Assembly (NCBI GenBank): GCA_019309565.1
Contig: JAFDFZ010000063.1
Span: 1 to 46,801, forward strand
Length of the DNA: 46,801 nucleotides
DNA from: Deltaproteobacteria bacterium
Lineage (GTDB): Bacteria; Desulfobacterota; Desulfobacteria; Desulfobacterales; SURF-15
Reading direction: 5' to 3'
Within the stretch, counting starts at the first letter, position 1. Every line of letters begins with the position of its first letter. Position numbers and translations under genes: made by a program. The notes below the pieces were generated by a model. The model searched no databases. It saw only the letters and a list, made by a program, of their open reading frames with translations, and was not told the origin of the DNA. Below, piece after piece: positions 36,362-43,581 of this stretch.

Positions 36362-37197
36362 TCTTTCCCCTCCCTTGCCGCATATAGTCGCGAGAGCCTT
36401 AAAAATTCAGCCTCGGTTAGTATTTCTGCAAACCGCTCTCCACTAATGCTGTTTTTTTTGTAAAAGTCAATACACGCTTTTACGATATTTAATACTTGAT
36501 TTTCATCGAAAATGCCTGGAATTTCCCTGGCCAGTCGTGGATGCCGGCCCAGTTTGCCCCCCACCTGGACTCGATAGCCTTTCTTTCCTTCCACCAATGT
36601 ACCGGTGGGACAAAAGGGTATGCACTTACCGCAACCGAGACATTTACGATAATCAATATTCGGAACCGGCTGCTCCTCATAAAGTATGATGGCTTGCTCC
36701 CTGCAGGTTTCCACGCAAGCTTCACACCTGCTGCAAGGTTCTATAGAAAGTTTCGGTAAACAGGCGCCGATGATTCCAATATCCTTTATCTGAGGCTGTG
36801 AGCATGCGTTGGGACAATCGGCCACCGTTACCCTGAATTCGTGATGAAACTTAATGTCACACTTAACCCGCTGCTTTAAAAATCCAAGCAGGTCTTCCTT
36901 CCTTAACAGGGATTCCAGTTTCGCTATCAGCTCATCACCAATGGTGGCGCGATTGGGACAACCGCTGGGTCCGAAACAGGTATCCAGCTGATAGCCCTTG
37001 ATTTCCGATTCCATACTTTCAAGATATCGCGCCTTGGTGGCATTGACATCTTCAAGGGATATCAGGTTTTTTCCTGCCTCCCCGGCTTCTTTTTCAATCC
37101 TTGCTCTGACTCGTTTGCGAACAAAAAATGGTATCCTTATTAACCGCGGCTTCCGCTTCGGGTGTCCACTGCATGAAACATGTATTTCCTTTCCCAA
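36358..37197 (-). CDS. Siroheme sulfite/nitrite reductase-like protein with two 4Fe-4S ferredoxin motifs
   Basis: 279 residues. The siroheme-4Fe-4S motif C-x5-C-xn-C-x3-C is complete: Cys74, Cys80 (CFGPSGCPN), Cys128, Cys132 (CPNACSQ). A 2x4Fe-4S ferredoxin insert follows: CSRCEACVETC (155-165) and CLGCGKCIPFC (186-196). Then comes GGKLGRHPRLA, a reductase C-terminal motif. It resembles the AsrC and short DsrAB-like reductases of anaerobes. A role in sulfite reduction is likely by family but not proven. It is translationally coupled (ATGA) to larE, which suggests sulfide supply to LarE. Confidence 0.88.
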   Translation of the reverse strand: MGKEIHVSCSGHPKRKPRLIRIPFFVRKRVRARIEKEAGEAGKNLISLEDVNATKARYLESMESEIKGYQLDTCFGPSGCPNRATIGDELIAKLESLLRKEDLLGFLKQRVKCDIKFHHEFRVTVADCPNACSQPQIKDIGIIGACLPKLSIEPCSRCEACVETCREQAIILYEEQPVPNIDYRKCLGCGKCIPFCPTGTLVEGKKGYRVQVGGKLGRHPRLAREIPGIFDENQVLNIVKACIDFYKKNSISGERFAEILTEAEFLRLSRLYAAREGKD

Positions 37198-37250
37198 AAA
37201 TGTATGTTTCCTGCCCTCTGGAAAAAATTGTCAGGATAATGTATTTTATA

Positions 37251-37549
37251 ACTCAAGTTTCACACCCCTAATCCTTTGAATGCCTTATATGATGGAGTCG
37301 AATGAAATTTTTGAAGGTAAAATACATTTTATCACACTTAGATAACAGCTCAATGGGTGTCAACAAAGCACCTAAACCAGAACTAACAAGATCTTGTGCT
37401 GCTTGGCGGCCGTTTCCTTGTGCCTGGACCCGATGTTTCGTGATGGCTGCCCCCTAAGAGCTTCGGTGTAATTATTTTGCCTTCAAAAATTTTATTCGAC
37501 TTAACATCCATTGGCAATTTTACGGTAAAACAGGGTGCGAAACTTGAGT
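37251..37549. repeat. MITE-like element, copy B (299 bp) interrupted by a nested element
   Basis: The ends ACTCAAGTTTCACACCC (37251-37267) and GGGTGCGAAACTTGAGT (37533-37549) are inverted repeats, 16 of 17 identical. The left part (ATGCCTTATATGATGG) and right part (CAATTTTACGGTAAAA) match copy A. Between them, about 200 bp absent from copy A has been inserted. The element lies between the divergent siroheme-protein and radical SAM genes. Confidence 0.85.
37297..37500. repeat. Nested 204-bp inverted-repeat element inside copy B
   Basis: The ends 37297-37324 and 37473-37500 are 28-bp inverted repeats with two mismatches, running from GTCGAAT inward through TTTTTGAAGG to AAAATA. It interrupts the copy B sequence after GATGGA. 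The centre has no coding capacity. The CGAC shared at the right edge may reflect a short target duplication. Confidence 0.75.
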
Positions 37550-37711
37550 AATAATATTAAACATCACTGACTTTTCGGCAACTTTTTTCTACGCCCAACC
37601 CAGGTTGGACGGTTCCGGGTTCCGGGTTAAAACCTCCGGATGTCACGGATTAAAAGGATGCCTAAACTCACTGTGTGTTGAACCTCGCAATTTGACAAGG
37701 AGCGAATCAAA

Positions 37712-38809
37712 ATGGCTCGCTGTCGAATATGCCGCACATCATCCAGGTTTATTTCCGAAACCTTGGGTTTGTGTGTGACATGTATTCGGGAAAAACCTCA
37801 AGAAGCGCTTCCCTTAGTGATGGAGGCCCATAGGAAAACACGGACCGAATTCGCTCTGCCTGAGGTTCCACCTAAAGATCCGGGGGGAAAACCGTGCAAC
37901 CTTTGTGTAAATGAATGCACAATGGCAGAAGGGCAAATGGGGTACTGCGGGCTCAGAAAAAATATCGGCGGCCGTCTTACGGGAGTTACCGCCAAGGCTG
38001 GAAAGCTTTCGTGGTACCATGATCCGCTTCCCACAAACTGCGTCGGAAACTGGGTTTGTGCCGGTGGGACCGGTGCAGGATATCCAAAGTTTGCCGTCTG
38101 TGACGGACCTGAAAGAGGCTACAGGAATCTGGCCGTGTTTTTTCACGCCTGCACGTTTAATTGCTTGTTTTGTCAAAATTGGCACTTCAAAGAACATACG
38201 TTTTCAACCAAAACCCGTTCTGTCGAAAGCCTTCTGGCAGATGTTGATCGAAGAACCTCCTGTATATGCTACTTCGGTGGAGACCCCGCTGCACAGCTTC
38301 CCTATTCATTGAGGGCGTCGCGGTTGGCACTGGAAAAAAACAGAGATAGAATCTTGAGAATCTGCTGGGAAACCAATGGTTCCATGCATCCCGGTTTTTT
38401 AGATCGGATGATGGATATGGCTATCGAAACAGGAGGCTGTATTAAGTTTGATTTAAAAGCCTGGGACGAAAACCTTCATCGGTCACTTACAGGTGTTTCA
38501 AACAGACGAACCCTGGAGAATTTTAGACGAGCCGGGGAAAAAATTACCCGACGACCGGCTCCACCTCCCCTTCTTGCCGCAACGCTTCTGATACCGGGGT
38601 ATATTGACGAAAAGGAGATCACATCCATCGCAGCGTTCATTGCATCCATCGATTCTGATATTCCTTACTCCCTGCTCGCATTTCATCCGCAGTTCTATCT
38701 GCATGATTTACCGTTGCCGACAAAGGCTTATGCCCAAGGCTGTCTTTCAGCCGCAAAGCAAACCGGATTAAGAAATGTAAAAATCGGAAATATTCAGTTG
38801 TTGACATAG
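37712..38809 (+). CDS. Radical SAM protein (PflA/AmmeMemoRadiSam-like) with N-terminal zinc-ribbon cysteines
   Basis: 365 residues. The N-terminus has a CxxC...CxxC ribbon (Cys4, Cys7, Cys21, Cys24), then CNLCVNECTMAEGQMGYCG, a segment shared with PflA-like activases. The radical SAM motif CTFNCLFC (Cys147, Cys151, Cys154) is followed by YFGGDPAAQLPYSL, CWETNGSMHPGFLD and CIKFDLKAWDENLH. An AAGGAG ribosome site precedes the ATG. It probably activates a partner enzyme or modifies a small molecule, and the substrate is unknown. Two more genes follow within 5 bp each, forming an operon. The broken gene at 41351-42739 is a relative. Confidence 0.87.
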   Translation: MARCRICRTSSRFISETLGLCVTCIREKPQEALPLVMEAHRKTRTEFALPEVPPKDPGGKPCNLCVNECTMAEGQMGYCGLRKNIGGRLTGVTAKAGKLSWYHDPLPTNCVGNWVCAGGTGAGYPKFAVCDGPERGYRNLAVFFHACTFNCLFCQNWHFKEHTFSTKTRSVESLLADVDRRTSCICYFGGDPAAQLPYSLRASRLALEKNRDRILRICWETNGSMHPGFLDRMMDMAIETGGCIKFDLKAWDENLHRSLTGVSNRRTLENFRRAGEKITRRPAPPPLLAATLLIPGYIDEKEITSIAAFIASIDSDIPYSLLAFHPQFYLHDLPLPTKAYAQGCLSAAKQTGLRNVKIGNIQLLT

Positions 38810-38812
38810 CAC

Positions 38813-39349
38813 ATGAAACTGAAACCCACACACCATACCTTAAAGCATATTTTTGTAACCGGCATGCCGGGTGTAGGCAAAACCACCCTTATGAAAAAGC
38901 TCCTCCAGCATCTGTCAGGTTTACAGCCCATAGGTTTCTATACGGAAGAGATCCGCGAAAAAGGAACTCGGAAGGGATTCAAACTGCTCAGCCCGGATGG
39001 TACGGAAAGAATTTTGGCCCATGTGCACATCAAAAGCTCCGTTCGGGTTGGAAAATATGGTGTGGATATAGCTGGTTTTGAAGCCTTTTTGGATGCCATC
39101 CGGCTTGACAAAAAAGATGCTTCCCTGGTTATCATCGACGAAATCGGCAAGATGGAGTGTCATTCGAAAAAATTCAGAGACATGGTAATCAAGCTGTTGA
39201 GGTCCGATAAAACGATTATTGCAACTATTGCTATGGTGTTGACACAATTAAACCGCGAGGCGATATTTACAGTTATTGTAAATACCTTGAGCAGGAGGCG
39301 TTTTTTCGATGAATGTGTCACCTTGATACCACCAAGAAAAGGAGGGTAG
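38813..39349 (+). CDS. Nucleoside-triphosphatase, THEP1 family
   Basis: 178 residues. Walker A GMPGVGKTTLMKKLL is near residue 18 and Walker B VIIDEIGKMEC near residue 103, the latter a hallmark of the THEP1/NTPase_1 family. HVHIKSSVRVGKYGVDI fits the same family. These enzymes hydrolyse NTPs slowly, and their cellular role is not settled. It starts 3 bp after the radical SAM gene and ends 4 bp before the PEBP gene, so it belongs to that operon. Confidence 0.9.
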   Translation: MKLKPTHHTLKHIFVTGMPGVGKTTLMKKLLQHLSGLQPIGFYTEEIREKGTRKGFKLLSPDGTERILAHVHIKSSVRVGKYGVDIAGFEAFLDAIRLDKKDASLVIIDEIGKMECHSKKFRDMVIKLLRSDKTIIATIAMVLTQLNREAIFTVIVNTLSRRRFFDECVTLIPPRKGG

Positions 39350-39353
39350 AGCC

Positions 39354-39806
39354 ATGGAACTAAGGAGTGCTGCTTTTTCAGAAGGGGAGATGATACCCCG
39401 AAAATACACATGTGATGGACAGGACGTATCTCCACCACTGGAATGGTCGGCGGTTCCCGAGGGTACAAAGAGTTTTGCTTTGATTTGCGATGATCCGGAT
39501 GCCCCTATGGGAACATGGGTGCACTGGGTGTATTATGATATTCCGCCTCAAATCACTGTGCTCCCGGAGGATGTGGGCTCTCAAAAGAAACCGGCTTCTG
39601 GAGGCGTGCAAGGGATCAACGACTTTAGAAAAATCGGCTACGGGGGGCCCTGTCCTCCGAGTGGAACACACCGATATTATTTTAAGCTTTATGCCCTAAA
39701 CAAAGCTTTGAATCTTTCCCCGGGAGCCGATAAACAGACCCTTTTGAAAGAGATGGAAGGTCACATCCTGGACCGGGCGGAGTTGATGGGCAGATATAAG
39801 AGATGA
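39354..39806 (+). CDS. YbhB/YbcL-type phosphatidylethanolamine-binding-like protein
   Basis: 150 residues filling one PEBP domain: YTCDGQDVSPPLEWSAVP, the ligand-pocket motif CDDPDAPMGTWVHWV, then GYGGPCPPSGTHRYYFKLYAL. An AAAGGAGG site lies just upstream. The function of bacterial YbhB-like proteins is mostly unknown. It is the last gene of the radical SAM-NTPase-PEBP operon. No strong terminator follows. Confidence 0.93.
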   Translation: MELRSAAFSEGEMIPRKYTCDGQDVSPPLEWSAVPEGTKSFALICDDPDAPMGTWVHWVYYDIPPQITVLPEDVGSQKKPASGGVQGINDFRKIGYGGPCPPSGTHRYYFKLYALNKALNLSPGADKQTLLKEMEGHILDRAELMGRYKR

Positions 39807-39889
39807 AACATAGTTGTCAACCACATTATATTTGCTGAGTGAAACAGAGATCCCGTTATCGGGGAAGTTTAAGGCAACCTCGACTTTCG

Positions 39890-39913
39890 CCTGTACTTGT
39901 ACCTGTACTTGTA
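39890..39913. repeat. 12-bp perfect tandem duplication
   Basis: CCTGTACTTGTA occurs twice in a row (39890-39901, 39902-39913) in non-coding DNA between the PEBP gene and the integrase relic. Each unit is itself two near-identical hexamers (TGTACT/TGTACC). It marks the left edge of the accessory region. Confidence 0.9.
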
Positions 39914-39990
39914 TAAGATCAGGGGATGGGAATATCATAATAGGTATCAATTTAGAATTATATGAAAAAATGCCCTGTTACCGATGTAAT

Positions 39991-40477
39991 TCACTTTTTT
40001 AAAGGTTCCACAAGGGTTGCAGTAAAGGCCGTCACCCGGTCTTTACTGCCCTTTCCATTTCTTACGGTTATGGCCTTCATGCCAAAATCAATGTCATGCA
40101 CACGTAACCGCAGGCATTCAATAATTCTCAGGCCCGAGCCATACAGAAGCTTTACGACAAGCTGATGAACACCGGTCATAAGGGCGATGATTCGCGAGGT
40201 CTCTTCCCGTGTCAATACCACCGGAAGGTTGATCCGTTTAGAGGCTCGTTCCGCATCAATCGTCTTGTCCAACGGATCTCTTAAAACATGTTTGTATAGA
40301 AACACCAGCGCATTCATCGCCTGATTCTACTATCTTTTTCTCCCCGTTTCTAAGATCATCTCTGCTTTTCATTTTATGAAACGTTACATATCGTTTCACC
40401 CACATGCTGTAGCTTCGTTCGGTGCGTATAGAGTAATGCCTGCGTCACATGATGCTATGCATTTCATCCATCAGTCT
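39991..40477 (-). pseudogene. intI: Integron integrase (IntI-type tyrosine recombinase) relic
   Basis: The best preserved piece (39991-40317) reads MNALVFLYKHVLRDPLD, then LPVVLTREETSRIIALM and YGSGLRIIECLRLRVHD with the first catalytic Arg, and stops after EPLKK. The rest of the catalytic domain (HxxR and Tyr) is gone. Upstream, in another frame, RRLMDEMHSIM-stop-RRHYSIRTERSYSMWVKRY (to 40477) is the integrase N-terminal domain with a TGA stop. A stretch is missing between the pieces. LTREE and LLYGSGLR with ECLRLRV are typical of IntI rather than XerC/D. The gene points away from the cassette at 40614, the standard integron layout. Confidence 0.82.
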
Positions 40478-40613
40478 TCTTGAAATGCCTTATTGTCCTT
40501 TGACTTTTTTTGCCCAAAATCATAAACTACATATTAAATATTATCACCAAGCATATTTACCTTTTCCTTTTAAATTATCATAATATCAGGTAAATTTGCC
40601 AAACAATCAATCG
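40478..40613. other. attI-side spacer of the degraded integron
   Basis: 136 AT-rich bases between the integrase N-terminus and the cassette boundary G^TT at 40613/40614. By position this is where attI and the cassette promoter should lie. Only the terminal GTTCGCC core is recognisable. Integrase-binding boxes were not identified. Confidence 0.5.
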
Positions 40614-40649
40614 TTCGCCCATAAAAGATCAGTTGTATGAGGCAAGCTA

Positions 40650-41107
40650 ATGGAAACTGTATATCTTGAAACGACATTTATCAGCTATCTTGTAGCGCTT
40701 CCAAGCCGCGGCATCAGCAGGTTACTGATGATTGGTGGAACAACCAAAAAAAGAAATATGAATGCTATATCTCTGAAATTGTTATTGATGAGTCTTCAGC
40801 GGGTGATGAGAAAGAAATTCAAAAGCGACTGACAATCATAAATGAACTTAAATTGCTAGATCTGACAAAAGAGGTTGACGAGTTAACGAAAGCTATCTTG
40901 AAAAGCGGTATAATTCCACCAAGAGCAGTTCGTGATGCAGCTCATATCGCGGTAGCAACTGTTCATGAAGTAGACTATCTATTAACCTGGAATTGTACAC
41001 ATATTGCAAATGCGCATATATTGAAAAGGATAGAAAAGATTTGTATTTTATCCGGATTTCAAATGCCAACTATTTGCACTCCAGAAAATTTGATGGAGGA
41101 TATCTAA
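40650..41107 (+). pseudogene. PIN-domain toxin (VapC-like), broken by a short deletion
   Basis: The start METVYLETTFISYLVALPSR is in one frame. After 40705-40715 the correct frame becomes HQQVTDDWWNNQ, then ECYISEIVIDESSAG, and continues as LLDLTKEVDELTKAILKSG, VRDAAHIAVATVHEVDYLL and LMEDI* at 41105-41107. About 20 bp seem missing between LPSR and HQQ, judged from the family pattern. Acidic PIN residues are visible in YLETTF, SEIVIDE, RDAAH and VDYLLTWN. Intact relatives are RNases of toxin-antitoxin pairs. The small gene directly downstream is its usual partner. Confidence 0.82.
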
Positions 41108-41108
41108 A

Positions 41109-41306
41109 ATGATTAATGATCCTATTGTAAATCAAGCCCGCAGGGTACGCGATGAACTCGCAAAAAAATTCAATTATGATGTAGATGCAATTTTTTCTGA
41201 CCTTCGAGAAAAACAAAGAAAATATAGCAATCGCATAGTTAATCTCAGGAGGCAACGAAAAGGCGAACAAGGCAGTGCACCTGATGCCAAAAGCGGTGGC
41301 GTTTAG
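41109..41306 (+). CDS. Small partner protein of the PIN toxin (putative antitoxin)
   Basis: 65 residues: MINDPIVNQARRVRDELAKK, FNYDVDAIFSDLREKQRK, and a basic tail. It begins one base after the toxin stop. Short proteins starting with (I)xDPIVxxxR and carrying FDYD-IF-DxR often follow this type of PIN gene, hence the antitoxin call, which rests on context only. The last 15 codons run into the left arm of the attC site, as happens with many cassette genes, so the tail is not conserved protein sequence. Confidence 0.7.
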   Translation: MINDPIVNQARRVRDELAKKFNYDVDAIFSDLREKQRKYSNRIVNLRRQRKGEQGSAPDAKSGGV

Positions 41307-41388
41307 TCAAAGCTTAGGTTTTAGAACTTTTCTGGCTTTTGCGATATTACATGGCATCTTTTGGCGCAGGTGACCGGCAGCGTTATCT
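41262..41388 (+). repeat. attC recombination site (127 bp)
   Basis: The R'' box GGCGAAC (41262-41268) and R' box GTTATCT (41382-41388) bound the site. The arms CACCTGATGCCAAAAG (41278-41293) and CTTTTGGCGCAGGTG (41358-41372) pair along their length with a small asymmetry, giving the unpaired base that integrases read on the folded strand. The variable centre is about 64 bp. Size and arm pattern resemble the long attC sites of sedentary chromosomal integrons. Recombination would occur at G^TT (41382/41383). Confidence 0.8.
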
Positions 41389-42739
41389 TGCGACACGATG
41401 TCGCATAGTTGAGTGTATTCAGGTAGTTAACTGGAGTACTCCCGCCTTGGGCGGGATCCCTACGCGGGCGTGCTACCATTGCGCTGATGACGGGGTGCGA
41501 AGCCCAGCGGACAGTGCACCGAATTGGGTTCAAACGGTGACAGGCGAACCCTTCGGGGAATCCTTCTCCCGATAAATCGGAATGTTCCACCTGCAAAGGA
41601 TTAAGGACGCATGATATGGTGAAGATACCTGAACATCTAAGCGTCGTCAAAGAGCGACAGACCCGGGAGGATTACAATGCGCCCTAGGCCCATAAAGGTC
41701 GAAGGCCGCTGCCCAGTGATAGCGGATGTGGTCAGGTTGCAGGTCTGCTGACTTCCTGCACGGAACTGTAGAGCCATCGGCGTAGAGGACACACCAAGTC
41801 ATCCATAGGATCAATTATGCGGAACGTGGGAACACAGCCCCGCCGCCCTTTGGGCACGCCAGCCGCAAGGCAAGCTGTTGGCGGAAGGGAAACCTTCTCA
41901 ATGGCTTGAGCCGAGTGAGGGAAAACTCTCACGCACGGTTCTGAGGGGGCTTTTTCTACAGTCTCCATTCGGAATTAAAGCATGCGCAAACCTTTCGCTG
42001 CAGACTAAAAGAACAGGGATTTCCTCCGGGAGATTGTTCTGTTCAGGTAAACGGAAAAAGGGCCCCGGCCTGCCAGGTCACACTAAAATACGAAGGCAGT
42101 GAACTCCACCGTATGATCACATCGGTTCATTTATCACGGCCCGAGAATTATCTTTCCATCTACCAGTCGGGATGTAATTTTTCTTGTCGCAAATGTCATT
42201 CCTGGTATTTTAGCAAGATCAGGGACGGGAGATGGTATTCGACAGAGGATGTGTTAAAAGCTGCCATTGCCTATGAAAAAAGCGTCACACTGGTTGAGCC
42301 GAGACAGAAAGCAACCGCCTTGCATGCCTACGATACGTGCCGCTGCTGCGGTAGCTGCGCGGTGGATGGAAACCGGTCCGATTTGTGTCCAGCAGTTTTG
42401 GATCCGCAAGCCATCGTGCTGAGCCCTCAGGGACTCGGCCCGGCAAGAAATATCGTTGCCTTCACCGGCGGAGATATCGCATGTTGCCCTGAATTTTACG
42501 CTCAGTGTGCTCGCAAGATCAAACGGAAAACCAATCTCTGGGTTTTGCTTGAAACCAATGGATACGGCCTTATACCAAAAAACCTCGATTATCTAAAAAA
42601 TGCTGGTGTCGATGCCTTCTGGCTCGATATCAAAGCCTTTGATTCCGAAAAACACAAATGGCTCACCGGCTGCGATAATCAGCACATTTTAAGATTGCCG
42701 GAAGAAATTTTAAACAGGGGGGTTTGTGTTGGATATTAA
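41351..42739 (+). pseudogene. Radical SAM gene interrupted by a group II intron and broken at its 3' end
   Basis: Exon 1 (41351-41494, first codons inside attC) ends RIVECIQVVNWSTPALGG, then IPTRACYHCADDG. Joining 41494 to 41969 continues in frame as SELKHAQTFRCRLKEQGF and goes on without a stop to VHLSRPENYLSIYQSGCNF with the radical SAM motif CNFSCRKC, then FTGGDIACCPEFYA, VLLETNGYG and FWLDIKAFD. It ends early at ILNRGVCVGY*. A G6 run near 42717-42722 has probably gained a base (the other frame gives RGFVLDIKPIPEFYR*), and about 80 C-terminal residues are lacking. The substrate is unknown. Confidence 0.75.
41495..41968 (+). mobile_element. ORF-less group II intron (about 474 bp)
   Basis: The 5' end GTGCGA (41495) fits the group II consensus GUGYG. 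GCGGAACGTGGGAAC (about 41819-41833) is typical of domain III. Domain V is unmistakable at 41908-41941: GAGCCG with the AGC triad, a 7-bp stem and CACGGTTC closing, 34 bases in all. Its tetraloop is AAAA rather than GAAA. Domain VI is a short stem GGGGGC/GTCTCC (41945-41966), and the intron likely ends AT at 41968. Domain IV is minimal, with no reverse transcriptase, so mobility would need a protein from elsewhere. TCGTCA (41644-41649) could pair with TGACGG (41488-41493) as an exon-binding site. Confidence 0.8.
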
Positions 42740-42787
42740 ACCAATACCGGAATTTTACCGATGAAAAAAACCAGGGAAGATACATGA

Positions 42788-42997
42788 ATGGCTTTGAATC
42801 GAGAATACGAACAAAAATTATGGAACTATATCGAGGCGCTTGAAAAGATCAATGAAGAGCTTCTCGGGGCCTTGAAACAATGTGTTGAACTGCTGGAAAA
42901 CATAAGAGGTGCGGTTCCGGAACAGCACGCTGTCCAGAGGATGCTTGATTTTTTTCATGAAACGATACGCGTTGCCGAAAAAAGGGTGGACAATTAG
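42788..42997 (+). CDS. Small helical protein of unknown function
   Basis: 69 residues, almost all helix and likely coiled coil (YEQKLWNYIEALEKINEELL, ALKQCVELLENIRG). No domain is recognised. A GGAAGA ribosome-like site precedes the ATG. It lies 24 bp before the UspA gene, so the two may be cotranscribed. It also follows the end of the broken radical SAM gene by about 50 bp. Confidence 0.65.
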   Translation: MALNREYEQKLWNYIEALEKINEELLGALKQCVELLENIRGAVPEQHAVQRMLDFFHETIRVAEKRVDN

Positions 42998-43021
42998 ACT
43001 GTTTAAGGAAGGAGGAGGTTC

Positions 43022-43423
43022 ATGAAAATCCTGGTGGGGTATGATGGCTCAAACACGGCAAAGGATGCGCTTAAGCTTGCCAAGTTACATGCAAAGGCTT
43101 TCGATGCCAAGGTCTTTGTGGTGATGTGTCTTTCCCAGCCGCGTGAAATAAAACCAAAAGATATGGATAAAATGGAAGAGGCAGACCGCGAACTCAATGA
43201 CATAAAAGATCGATTTGATGCCGACGGGATTGCCTGTGATTCCCGCCTTTCGGTTCATGACATGTCCCCGGGGGAAAGTTTGGTGCAGTTTGCAGCCGAC
43301 CATGAGATCGACGAAATTTTCATCGGTGTTCGGAGGCGTTCAAAGGTGGGAAAACTGGTGTTCGGTTCTACCGCTCAGTATGTCATTCTGGAAGCTCCGT
43401 GTCCGGTGGTAACTGTAAAGTGA
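43022..43423 (+). CDS. Universal stress protein (UspA family)
   Basis: 133 residues, one Usp domain: MKILVGYDGSNTAKDALKLA at the start, DEIFIGVRRRSKVGKLVFG in the middle and GSTAQYVILEAPCPVVTVK at the end. The G-x(2)-R...G-x(4)-GST pattern is the ATP-binding type. AAGGAGGAGG lies just before the ATG. It is a cytoplasmic dimer linked to stress survival, with no specific partner known here. Confidence 0.93.
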   Translation: MKILVGYDGSNTAKDALKLAKLHAKAFDAKVFVVMCLSQPREIKPKDMDKMEEADRELNDIKDRFDADGIACDSRLSVHDMSPGESLVQFAADHEIDEIFIGVRRRSKVGKLVFGSTAQYVILEAPCPVVTVK

Positions 43424-43443
43424 AGGGTTAAACCGCTCACCCA

Positions 43444-43560
43444 TGCCGGCTGCAACTCGTTTGTGGTTCCGGAGGGTGCGGCTGCTGTTTGGCACTCAGC
43501 GATGCGGATGCAGAACTTCGTGCGGTACAGGAAAAGCGGGATGAGCAGGATCGACCTTAA
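43444..43560 (+). pseudogene. Possible short cysteine-rich remnant
   Basis: A 38-codon frame reads LVCGSGGCGCCLALSDADAE, then LRAVQEKRDEQDRP* and stops at 43558-43560. It has no ATG, GTG or TTG start after the previous in-frame stop. The composition looks protein-like at the C-terminal end. It could be the tail of a lost gene, or chance. Confidence 0.3.
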
Positions 43561-43581
43561 GGCGTTACCTTTAAATCTTCC

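Larger units (their letters stand above)
40614..41382 (+). mobile_element. Integron gene cassette (769 bp) with PIN-toxin and partner genes
   Basis: The left boundary is G^TTCGCC (40613-40619) and the right boundary G^TTATCT (41382/41383) at the end of the attC site. In an excised circular cassette the first six bases complete the attC core. Here TTCGCC is exactly complementary to the R'' box GGCGAAC (41262-41268), as the cassette model requires. Inside are a broken PIN-domain toxin gene and a small partner gene on the plus strand. Toxin-antitoxin cassettes are common in chromosomal integrons. Confidence 0.8.

Noticed and set aside
39814-40002. Small plus-strand open frame spanning the 12-bp tandem repeat
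   Set aside because: Its composition comes from the repeat (CTCTCTC-like peptide), it has no ribosome site and it runs into the integrase relic.
41495-41968. Group IIC-attC intron inserted in the attC site
   Set aside because: The intron starts about 106 bp beyond attC and lies in coding sequence. No attC-like stem flanks its 5' splice site.
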